DNA of 64,000 nucleotides from Symbiodinium kawagutii (taxonomy: Eukaryota; Sar; Dinophyceae; Suessiales; Symbiodiniaceae), in NCBI GenBank assembly GCA_009767595.1, contig VSDK01000707.1, positions 55,539 to 119,538 of the forward strand, given 5' to 3'. Below the pieces are notes generated by a model. The model worked only from the letters and a program-made list of their open reading frames with translations, was not told where the DNA came from and did no database searches. Position numbers and translations under genes: made by a program. Shown in pieces: positions 36,498 through 46,599 of the stretch (position 1 is its first letter; every line of letters starts with the position of its first letter).

Positions 36498-36977
36498 TTA
36501 TAGCCATTTATCATCATCTATCTATTTTGAAAGCTCAAAGTCTATCGTTTTTCCTGATATCGTTTAGGGTTGACCTGAACGGCATATGCTCAAGCCATGG
36601 TTTCAAAGCAGTACAATGATACAATCTGTCAAGATGCTTGGGACCCCCATGTGCTGAATCCTTCAATGTGACAAAATCCAATTCTCTTGAGAATTCTTGT
36701 GATTGAGGTGATACCATTTCTCCATACTGTGAAACCTCCACAATGGTCAAAACCGTTTGGTTTGCTGCAATGGAAGGATGCTGAGTACAAGCTGGTGTCA
36801 GGTTTCAGCTGGTCACTATCAAGTTTGCGCAAAAATCGCTGAGTGCCAACCAAAACCAGAATCGCAGATCAAGTCAGCAACGACTAACGACCTGCAATCA
36901 GGTTGTTGATCAACCTCCCTAAGCTCAAATTTTGACGTACAACAACTAACCCAAGTAGATGTTCGAAGTGGATGCAG

Positions 36978-37334
36978 TCAAAAGTCCTGTCCCCATACCA
37001 AAGTTGGTGGCTCTTGCCAGGCAAACCAAAAAATTCGGAGCTGTCCAATTTCCATAACACTCTTACCTACAACTTGGAATTGTACGAACGAGTAGTTAGC
37101 CTCAGCTTGACCAAATACTTGACAATCCCCGGTTGACCAAATACAGGGTATATCAGCAGATTGCATATCGCTGAAAATAATTGAAGCTTGCAAACCAAAA
37201 GGGCAACCCTCCCAACTGAACATAGGGTGTTCATTCACATCGACATTCCTATTCCTGCCCAAAGATCCCTGGATTCTTTTTGCAGCCCAGCCACGAGTTA
37301 AGGCATCTGGCGGCCACTCACCCGTTCGACGCAT
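36978..37334 (-). CDS. Unrecognised open frame, weak candidate
   Basis: 118 codons from a true ATG (MRRTGEWPPDALTRGW at the start) to a stop at 36978, with even composition and Trp/Cys content typical of protein (SWEGCPFGLQASIIF; FVQFQVVGKSVMEIGQLR). No domain is recognised. No competing frame of similar quality overlaps it, which makes it slightly better than most others of this size, but it has no splice, leader or homology support. Confidence 0.25.
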   Translation of the reverse strand: MRRTGEWPPDALTRGWAAKRIQGSLGRNRNVDVNEHPMFSWEGCPFGLQASIIFSDMQSADIPCIWSTGDCQVFGQAEANYSFVQFQVVGKSVMEIGQLRIFWFAWQEPPTLVWGQDF

Positions 37335-38756
37335 GAAATCTGCCTGTCAAGATTGGAGGGTGATTCCCTAGGCATGGCGAATTGCCAACATGGGACCGGT
37401 CGAAGTCGATCAAAACGAAATGGTACCCAAGTTGCGAACATCCTGAGGGAGGACAGAAGCTAATCTCAAGATGCGAAGCATTCATCAACTTCCGTGAAGT
37501 CTTTCAGGCAGTGGCAGTAGCCTCTTTGAGGCTTGTGGAAGAACATTTATGTATCAAAGGCCACATAAGCTCCAAAGAATGCCCTGAGAAACTGATCATC
37601 CCTGGTGGGCTGAGGCAGGGTTGTCCAGATGGGGATACTCTCCTGAGTGTACGTCATTTATTGGCTCATGGTGGGGTGTTCCAGGCAGTTCCACAGGTGT
37701 TGGCCTGAAGTAAGGACACGTCCACCACATTCCTCAGGCAATTTCATCATTACGCGAATGCCACTCTGATTTCCGATGGTGCAAAACTTTCAAGATCGTA
37801 CACCGTTACTTCATTGGTTTGACTTGGCTGTGGACGGTTGGAGGTGTGCCCGTTGGGTGCCTCAAAAAATCCCACTGCTCAAAACGCTCAGCAGCAGACC
37901 CAGAGTGCTTCTGGCTGCGCTCTGAAGGCCTCCGGTGCCATCCCGTTGCTGAAGCTGTTTCCATTGGGGATTCCAGACGAGATCTTGGGCCCTTCTGAAC
38001 GTGCCAGAGCATGGACAAGTACACGCAAGGTAGGGGGTCTTTGTAGATTTTTGGAACGGAACAATTCCCACAAAGGGTCCAAGACTCACCCATTTTGGAA
38101 TATTTGCTTGTCCATCTTTGGTGATAGTTTCGGTAGTGACCCAGAACTAGTGGACCACAATTCAAAAATATTGATTGTTTCTGACTGTCAAGCTCATAGA
38201 GAACCTTTCCTCACACCTTTGGACCAGAAGCAACAAGACTCTCTACCAAACAATATCCTAGGTCCAAATGGGTTTGAACCCCAAATCTGTCCAGTAAACT
38301 GGTGGCATCGATCATACACCACTCTGGTTCCCACGACTCAATGGAACCCTATAATCTCTGAGTTAAGATAGATCAATTTGCAACACAGCATCTCTACCCA
38401 TCTCTATCTTTAGTTGTCACTTGAATGGATTGCCTCAAAACTTTCCCATCAACCAATCTTCAGCAGCTGGCCGAAAGTGCCCTGATGACTCTTGGCAGTA
38501 TCTCTTTACATAGGGGCTGGGCCACGTCTGAGGATGCCACTCCAAGGAATTTCCCAAGGAGCCGCACAAGACCACCTCGCCAGCTGACACAACAAGAAAG
38601 CCCGCCACATGGGCTGCATAAGATCTGGAAATTGGAAGCCCTGAAGGGCCTAAGCCCCGTCAAATTCACATCAACAGATGGAAGCGATTCCAGTGGCAAC
38701 GGTACCAGAACGTGCAGAATGAACAGAAAACATGCCAATCTTTTCCTTTCCACCCA

Positions 38757-38999
38757 GAGCGGGCGACCTGCGAATTCCACTCGATGTCAAAGAGGATCCT
38801 CAACTTTCCCAAAATCCGCGAGAGGTAAGGCGCAAGAACCTCAGACTGAAGGAATCAAGGATTTGCCATTCCACTACACTAGTTGATCAATCGGTGTTCC
38901 TAAAATGAGTTGTTTTTCTTTAGAAAAAGGATGCCATTCTTACCGGTGCTATCCTGACTGGAGATCAGGGATCTGTCCAGTCTACAGCAGACCCGGTCC
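38757..38999 (+). CDS. Possible two-exon fragment with good splice signals
   Basis: An acceptor TTTTCCTTTCCACCCAG ends at 38753. A frame beginning GDLRIPLDVKEDPQLSQ reaches a donor-like GAGAG/GTAAGG at 38824/38825. After about 99 bases, the strong acceptor TTGTTTTTCTTTAG ends at 38923, and the frame continues in phase as KKDAILTGAILTGDQGSVQ. The joint is in frame, and both sides read like protein. The product is not recognised, and neighbouring exons were not identified. Inference only. Confidence 0.25.
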
Positions 39000-39741
39000 C
39001 TAGCAGATGCAGAAATATCATCTAAGCAGCGCATAGCTGAAAAAGAAGCTGGCAGTTTTGAAGACATGGGATCATCCCCTTATGCTCGTTGGTTGCCTTG
39101 GGCTTGTGATCCTGCGGTGAGCCTGTTGCAAACAGTCTAGTCAGTCTCTTTTGGTCAATCGTCCAAGGCCCAGCCCTCAGCTGCTTCCAGAAACGCTGGG
39201 AACCCTTTTGTGTCTTGGCTCCCTTTGAGATTGCCTTTTTTGGGGGGAAGGGACACATTTTGGTGTAAAGATTCAAAACTTTGACCAAGTCATTCAGCCC
39301 CAAAATGGACCCCTCTTCAGATCTCCGACAAGGCCCCAGGGCCCCAGGCTGCACCAAAGAAGTCCCACGAGATGCGGCTGGCGCAGTCCCCCAGCAGAAA
39401 GAAGCTGAAGACGTAGCCCGGAGTGATCTCACAGCGTCCAAAAGGGTGAAGTTTCAGGGGTCCTGCTGGAAGCATTTTAAGCAGTTCCCACAATCTCGGA
39501 GCTTTGATGATTCTTAATGGGAAGATTGGCAATGTTGTTCACGTACACTCTACTCAGGAACATCCCAAAATGTGGGCGGGGACCAAACGAACCAGTGCCC
39601 TGAATCTCTGAAAGTGATCACAGAACCACTGTCTATCATTTCGGGTTGAGATGTTTACAGTTGCTGATTTTGGAGTGTGTCAACCTATCTCCAAACAACC
39701 TGTATCTAGGTACTTCCCCACCAAACCCCCAGTGATGATCT

Positions 39742-40323
39742 TTGCAGAAATCAAAAGCTGTGCGACATCGCAGCCTCGAAAAGCGATGCTCCGCCATCGA
39801 AGGAAGCCCTGCGAAACCAACTGTCCTGGAGCTGCAACAGCCACCGAGTGTACCACATGTTGGGTCCGAAGGCAATTGTGTTTGGCAAAAAGCAAGGGAA
39901 CCAATGGAACCTGACCCAAAGGGGGCCGAATTGCACTTCTATCAAACAAAATCGTGTAACCTTGACGAAACACGAGCAAACAGTGAACTCCCAAGTTAGA
40001 TGCCGGAACTGAGGACAGGCTTGGAGGCTTCGCAGGTAAAAAGCAGAACACTGCAGGATTCAACTGGAACTGAGCCTATGCCAATAGCTGAAGCACCGCA
40101 GTTCAACATCCCCCAGACGTCAAAACAACGCCTTCAGAAGCTTTGCTGTGGACGCTGCCATATCTTTGACGCTGCGCCTGGCGCTGGTGCAGCTCTCACG
40201 TCCGTGCAACCGAAGCGTAGCCGCAACAAAAGCCAGCGTGACTCACTTTTCCACCACCTTGGTGCACACAGGGGAGGGGAAGAGGAGAAGAGGAGCTTTG
40301 AGTCTCTCCTGCCTCTGCTCTGA
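39742..40323 (+). pseudogene. Open frame interrupted by a single TAG, unrecognised
   Basis: One frame is open for about 193 codons apart from a single in-frame TAG at 39997-39999. Text on both sides is similar in style (EGSPAKPTVLELQQPPSVPH before, AEAPQFNIPQTSKQRLQKL after). A donor-like CAG/GTAAAA lies at about 40035. It may be a decayed gene, two exons, or chance; minus-strand frames over the same bases (39680-40063; 40243-40557) also read acceptably, so strand is uncertain. Confidence 0.15.
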
Positions 40324-40631
40324 AAGATATCTAAGTAGATCCCCTCCGCCAGGTCCACGAGCAAATTCATAGCATCTCATGGCTTCCAGCACTGGGTTGC
40401 TGACAAGAAAGCACGTCTTCCCGTTCCCAGGATCAATGCATTGCCTGAGGATTGCACCGCCCAAAAACCGCCAGAAATGGTCCTTTAGGTTGACTACTGA
40501 CAGGAGAATATACACCCATAGATGCAAAAAAAGGGGAGCATGCACCCATAGATGCAAAAAAACATTAAATCATAAACACTGCAACCACTCTCCAGAAATG
40601 ATCATGCTAGTAGGGAAACAACCGATTTTGT

Positions 40632-40860
40632 AGGTACAGTATGGTCCGCATGTGTTGAACTACTTCTGCACTTTGGGATTCATAAGGAACAACATGTTCA
40701 ACAGGTTGCCACTGGAAAATATGGCAGATTCAAAGTAACACTGGCTCCGCATGGATGCATTTGGATTGTGAACGCTACCGCAGCTCAAATGAGAAATGGT
40801 AAACTATATCTTGACGGAGATGGCCACCTATCCGATATTTGCGATACCGTCGTGGATTAG
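40632..40860 (+). CDS. Possible C-terminal exon, unrecognised
   Basis: After an acceptor-like CCGATTTTGTAG (ending at 40632) a frame runs to TAG at 40858-40860: VELLLHFGIHKEQHVQQVAT, then GKYGRFKVTLAPHGCIWIV, then NGKLYLDGDGHLSDICDTVV. Composition and hydrophobic patterning are the best of the anonymous frames in this window, but there is no ATG, no recognised family and no linked upstream exon. It would be a terminal exon of about 75 codons. Confidence 0.3.
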
Positions 40861-42423
40861 TCACCAAGCTCTTCCTAGCTTTTATTTTTTGCACATTGGA
40901 TCCACTACTGGGTTGTATCTAAGATTTGACTACCAAACAACTGCTCCTTGACGATTGAAAAAAAGCGATGTTGGCTATGTGAATCTGTATGTCTAAGGAA
41001 CGCAAAAACCCGTACCAAGACAGTTGTGAAACGCGGTGAATCTGCAACAGCACAGGATTCACCTTCTTGTGGCAATCAGAAAAGCTGAGTCAGTGGCTGT
41101 CTGCCTTGACGAGGACAAGCTCAAACCTAAAAGAGGCAAGACTGGAGAAAGGCTACTCTGCTGCGCAAAGCGACCTGCATGAAAACCAAGATTGGAACTG
41201 CTAGCAACGAACGATATGGGCACATTGCCTTCTAGTGTTTCTCATTTTGGACTATTGTGGGTGAACAAGGAGATAAGAATGTCTGAGCGGCAGTGAAACA
41301 TGGTAGTAGTCAGTCCATATGTAATGGACCGTGTCGCAGGCAGCAATGCAAAGCAACCGCACTTGTGCAAAATACCAAACTGTGCACACCAAGACTTGAG
41401 ACATAGAATGCGAAGGCCAGGGCACCAAGTTCTTCTCGTGAAACGTCAGAAATGCCACTGGGAACTCCATCTTGTTCTTTGCTGAACAAAAAAAACTGCG
41501 GCCAGGCACCGCTGGTCTTCGCGCAGAATGCATGGCATCCACCCCAAAAAGACAGTTTGTGTAGGTCATATGGATGGCATTTCATATTACATCTGTACCA
41601 AAACCAGTCCTGATTTGAGGATGTCCACAAATTTGATGCCTTGCAAAACCGTTGGTTTCGTTCAAAACACTACCACTTGTAGGTGTTTGGAAGTTACGCC
41701 TAGTTTTGACGCGAATTGTGATTGTTGGACCGTGGAAATTTAATTGTGATATGTACATATACAAGGTCATTTATGACCAAAGAATTCTGCTGCCCCAGCA
41801 CCAAGGGACCTTGTGCTAGTAGGGCATCACACACACACACACACAAACACATCAGCAGTGTCTAGACCTCATTGTGAATCATTTCCACTAGTTTTAAATT
41901 TGTGAATACACACTCCCATAGCATGGGTAACAAACGCAGTTCTGAATTTTTCTTGAGGACATGATTGGGCAACAACATTTTGGATTGTTTGAAGTTTCCT
42001 TCTTTTAGTAATTGCAGCCGTTACAACGGGATCGCACATCGCCAGGGACGGCCACGTCACTGGGGTCACCCACGAAGCTTTCAACTCGCCAGAAGTTTCT
42101 GCCTGCCCCGGCACCAACAGCTTCCACTTGGACGATGGCAGGCTCCGACTCTCCAAGTTTCATCGAAACTCTCTGCGACGGAGCGAAGGTGCCATGACTC
42201 CTGTCTTGATAACACGGAACGCAATGGTTTGCAACGGCAGCGGCCTCTAAGGCTTCAAGACACGCTGTGACGGAGCTGGCCTGGTGGTTGGAAGATCAGG
42301 GTTGGGCCAGCCCTCTGTTTCTTAAGCACGTTTAAGCCAATGTAGGATGACAAATGTCGCATATCAGAGAAATCACTAGAGATTTTAGTATACCTGTGTA
42401 TTGTGTTGACATCATATTACAGT

Positions 42424-42424
42424 G

Positions 42425-42456
<32 letters not shown>

Positions 42457-42492
42457 GAGAGAGAGAGAAATATATATATATATATATATATT
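42424..42492. repeat. (TA)n-(GA)n-(TA)n tract
   Basis: Two TA arrays flank a short GAGAGA segment; largely self-complementary and able to form a hairpin. Confidence 0.9.
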
Positions 42493-43437
42493 TCATACAG
42501 TCTTTACGTATAAACAGCCATGCATGTTCCAAACATATCTCGACTGCAACTAGTATTTTGCCTAGACCTCGTTCAGATTGCTTTGGGATGTTCGAATTCG
42601 CCCCCTGAAATCGAAAACTGCGAGGCAGAAGCACAAGCGCAGTTGTGGACCTATACAACGCAACAAGAGGTCAACGGGACCCTTTACAAAAAAAGATCAT
42701 GTCATCTCCAACCAATCTCCATGGTTTCAATGCTTGCTGGTGAATCCCAGCCTACCCTGGCAGTGTGGAGGTACCTCATTTCTGTGGCTCTCCTGTAATC
42801 CTGGCCTCCACACAGGAGGCCAAAGAAGGAGGCCCCTCCTGCGGCTTTTCCACCTGATCTTGGGGCAACAGTGAGGGTCCTGACCCTCCCTGATATTCGA
42901 GGAAATCTTCGGAGTTGCCTAGAGTCAACCGCACGAGTTATCCAAGCCTATCATGAGCCAAGAATCAACTCATTGAAGAAGCCACAACTCCGTTGTACCA
43001 ACTTCTTAATTAAGCCAGCCAGGATGGGGATTTTCAATCTGCCACACCACCGCCACTGAGGTTTCCGGCTCTCACCAAAGTGCTGCCACCTGTACAGGAT
43101 GCATGGAGATGGCTAACAGCGTCAGAACTCCGAGCTGCGAATGTGGCATAGGTGCTATGTGGCAGTAGTAACACATGGTCTACGTTAAGAACCTTGGTGC
43201 TCGTTTGCTTGCGTCCAGCATGATGATCAGTGGGTCCTTAGGAAATCCCAAAGCAGTAACCACTTCTTGGACCTGTGCTTCCTATCACATTGCCACCATT
43301 CATGAACCAGATACTTAGCAAGGCTTGGGACATGCCAATGGCTCAACAACCCTGGAACTGCAGTCACATCAAAGCCGTAGCATTGCTGCTTCGTTGATTG
43401 ATTCGATTGAAACCTGGTAAGAAAAAGAACCCAGACA

Positions 43438-43514
43438 AGGAGCTCGATGGTAAACATGCGGATCATGTTCGATGCATTGTCATAAATCCACAAGGAAGGC
43501 AGTGAAAGCCACAC
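43438..43514 (-). pseudogene. Very short possible relic of a KDZ-type transposase
   Basis: The minus strand encodes PSLWIYDNASNMIRM. KDZ transposases (Kyakuja/Dileera/Zisupton) carry a conserved segment of the type IYDxACN around a catalytic Asp. Only about 15 residues fit, the Cys is Ser, and the downstream D-x-H and C-rich parts are not visible. Chance resemblance is quite possible. Confidence 0.15.
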
Positions 43515-43679
43515 TGTCAGCCCTGCCTAAGGCATCAGACAACGCTGTCTGGAATCTCTTCAAGACCTGACACTCTCTGCAGTCCCCGCAGTCCTAAATG
43601 TTACAGTGGCAGAAAACTGACCAGCCGAAAATTTGCACTCTCCAGCCTATAAAGCATCATTGAGACCAAGTATTCGTCC

Positions 43680-44130
43680 ATGGTAACTATCATTCTCCAA
43701 CATCAACCATTATTCTTGACTATCCTCATAAACCATCATTCTCAACCAACCTGCATAGTACAGTAACGAGGCACCATCAACAGTCACCCTAGAACCACCA
43801 TGAACCGCCTGTTCTGAGCATTGCCAACTGCTCCATCATTATTGATTATCGTTGACCATGGTCAAACATTCTCAACCATCATCACCCGTCGCTACTGACC
43901 TTCTCAACCAAAAATCAACCATTGCTACCATCATGGTAAATTTCTTATCTTGATGGTTGAGAACTAGTAGTGATTGACATGAACCCACATTAATGATGGC
44001 TACCAACAATTAAGCATGGATCAACCACCATCATCATGAACCGCTGATAGCCATTATTGACCGCCATGATATGATAACCAGTACCATCAGGAACCATCTA
44101 TGTAATTAGACTTATTTACCCTCGTCAGGA
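43680..44130. repeat. Degenerate AACCATCATT satellite (reverse of the TGATGGTT family)
   Basis: Dense imperfect units such as CAACCATCAT, GAACCATCAT and AACCATTATT without fixed period; the complement of the patches at 2806-3025 and 21205-21330. Confidence 0.7.
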
Positions 44131-45800
44131 ACCATCATTAATCATCAACATGTTTCCAATTATTGCTGGTTGGTATCGGCTATTATCAATCATCAACCAT
44201 AACAAGCACCATAATCACAACAACTGCAACAATCATGGTGATCACAAATGCTAGAAGCCAGGAGCCACAACCAGAAAATTAGTGACACCAGCAAGAAGAG
44301 CAACAGCTAACACACTCACAGCAGTAGCAATAGCAGCAACAACAGTATCAACAGAGCAACCAAAAATAAATCAATGGGTCAGATTCCAGACCCCCTGGTT
44401 CCACCTGATGAACTTTCTAACATGAAACAGAATACTCGGGCGCTTGCTGAGACTATTTGGACATTTCGTGCTGGCATACGTCTAAACTGAGGCCATTGGT
44501 ATGGATAGGCCAAGAATGAGTCAACAAACACTGAGTGTATCGCAATCACAGCAACAAACACCATGACAACAAGGACAATGATAGTCTTCGTACTTGTATG
44601 TTTACTTTGTGATGGTTGCAGCTATATACAACAAGGACAACAACAAAAACAACAATCACCCCAACAATAATCAAAAATATGTCCTCTGCCCTTTGCTCAT
44701 TCGACATGAATGTGTACAATCAAAAGGCCACTGGCTATCCATATAGAGCTCGACATGATCATGAACCATGCTGCTGAAGTGAAGCCAAAGTTGGGTGTCT
44801 TTGGATTGAAAATCTTTGCCATGGAACGCGCACAAACCATGGAAGCCATGGGGGGACCCCCCACCCAGGTGGCTTCGCCGTGCCCAGACCTCAGCATCGA
44901 AGGAATGATCCGCTCTGATCTCCAAGGAGTCCTGGTGGAGGGGAGTCGCCCAGAGCCATAGCCCGGAGCCTCATCTGTTCCCAAGTGGATGGCAGGGGAT
45001 GAGGACCGGAAGTCGATTGGGAGCCTCATTTGTTTGACCTGGAGGAGACACCTGCCTCCTCTCAATTCCTGGCACTTTGGCAAATGGATTCCCTCCCAAG
45101 CACCTTCGACCACAGGTTCGGAAAGTCTTTGTTGGGCCTCAGTTGTGCAGAGGTGATGATTGGGAGGTGGGTTTCTCTTGGACTCTTCCAAGGATCCCTC
45201 AAGGATTGCACAAAAATCCTGAATTCTTGATGCTGAGATTACCATCATGCGTTGTGAGTACCTGCAAACCATGTATTGCCAGGTGCATCAACTTATGCAA
45301 CCCCATAGAATCATTGACCAACTGCCTTCTCTATGCAACTGAAATCCAGCACTGCCTCTCTTTGGATCCACTTTCAGCGTGACAGGTCTTGTCTCTCTTA
45401 CTTTCTCCACCGAGTTAAGTGACTACAAGTGCTGGTAGTTTTGGCAACCCATGACAACCAAATGAACAAGTCTTACTTTTTGAGAAGCTGTGCATGTTGC
45501 AGGAGCCCATTTAAAGCTGTTGCCTTTCAAACAAGATGAAATTTGCACTCATCTCAGTTACTCCCTCTTATTCTGCCAATTGATATTGCATTTGCTTGCT
45601 TTGAACATAGATTGCAAGACTGTATATAACACAAATGAATCATTAAAAGAGCAAACCCAAATTTCTGTTGCCTTCATGACTGACTTCGCTTCCTTGAACA
45701 CATCACTGGGCTACTGTTGGGTCCGTCAATGAGCAAGAAGGATCACATCTAGTCTGAATCCATAGAATGATACTACAAGCAGTTTCAAGTTGCGGATGCT

Positions 45801-45850
45801 AATGCTTCACAATGCTTCACAATGCTTCACAATGCTTCACAATGCTTCAC
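45801..45850. repeat. AATGCTTCAC tandem repeat, 5 perfect units
   Basis: Five identical 10-bp units followed by a broken sixth. Related words (GATGCTTCAGAA) occur in the TGATGGTT-type patches, so it may be a recent local expansion of that family. Confidence 0.95.
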
Positions 45851-46068
45851 AATGAATATGGTCAACAAGGATTTCTGGAGCGTCCAACTTGGCTCCCTAG
45901 CGTCGCGAAAGTTGCGAACTGCTCAATTTCATCGCGGGGCAAAGGAGCGCGATGCACACCTGGAAAAACTCGATGGGATCCCAGCGGCCTGACCGTTGTC
46001 AATGGATGTCAATGGTTACGTGAGTTACAGGTGGTGATGTCTGCAAATGGGGCTACCCAGTTAAAGCG

Positions 46069-46139
46069 GTTGGTTTATAGCTAGAAATGATGAATATGGG
46101 ATGATTTCGGGGGACCCTATTTTGAGAAACACCCATATG
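46069..46139. mobile_element. MITE-like element, half copy e (reverse orientation)
   Basis: Contains GGTTTATAG, GGGATGATTTCGGGGGACCC and TATTTTGAGAAACACCCATATG, the reverse complement of the conserved end of the 8469-8580 element. It lies immediately before an (AAAC)n array. Confidence 0.45.
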
Positions 46140-46146
46140 TTTATCA

Positions 46147-46203
46147 AAACAAACAAACAAACAAACAAACAAACAAACAAACAAACAAACAAACAAACAA
46201 ACA
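46147..46203. repeat. (AAAC)n microsatellite, about 14 units
   Basis: Uninterrupted AAAC/CAAA tetranucleotides directly downstream of a MITE-like end. Confidence 0.95.
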
Positions 46204-46492
46204 ACGCTACTTGCAATGGATGACCCTCCCAACTAGTACATGCGCTCATGACATGATGCTGCATTCATCGATGATGACTGCCATGGACCGGCGGAACAAG
46301 ATATTAAAACTGGAAATAAATCTCCGGATGTCAAGGCACAATCTGGCTGCTGGTTTGGGTAGCAGCTTCCACCTCTTCAAGAGTATCACACCCTAGGTAC
46401 TGCAGCTGGATGACAAATAATTTCCCAAAGGTAAGACATTTCCCTTGCAAATAACATGGGTTTAATTGTCGATGGTGGCGAATTCCCAACTG

Positions 46493-46599
46493 ATATGATG
46501 GTTGCTCAAAATAGGGGTACACCCAAATCATTCAATATTAATCCTTTTTAGTAATAAACCATCCATTTTAGGGGTTCGCAATTTTAAGAAACCAATATA
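46493..46599. mobile_element. MITE-like element, copy b
   Basis: The left end ATATGATGGTTGCTCAAAAT followed by AGGGGTAC pairs with the reverse complement of the right end, TATTGGTTTCTTAAAATTGC followed by GAACCCCT. The interior carries CCAAATCATTC and TAGTAATAAACC, shared with copies a and c. Confidence 0.55.

Larger units (their letters stand above)
40861..46060. other. No supported gene; degenerate CAACCATCATT-rich DNA
   Basis: Includes a TA/GA tract (42424-42492), the reverse-orientation TGATGGTT-type satellite (43680-44130), CAA/CAG-rich DNA (44200-44690) and a 10-bp tandem repeat (45801-45850). Frames at 41252-41630 (minus), 42520-42874 (plus) and 44697-45272 (minus, 191 codons) carry no motif; for the last, frames on both strands read similarly. 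Confidence 0.45.

Noticed and set aside
36158..36619. Poly-His 153-codon frame and opposing poly-Met frame
   Set aside because: Translations of a (CAT)n microsatellite.
37600..37627. GLRQGCP in a plus-strand frame, as in LINE reverse transcriptases
   Set aside because: No other reverse-transcriptase motif (such as xADD) in the surrounding frame; seven residues can match by chance.
44671..45272. 191-codon minus-strand frame
   Set aside because: Three frames on both strands are open and similarly readable; no motif allows a choice.
45801..45850. Five identical 10-bp units considered as a CRISPR-like array
   Set aside because: Units are contiguous with no spacers; it is a tandem repeat.
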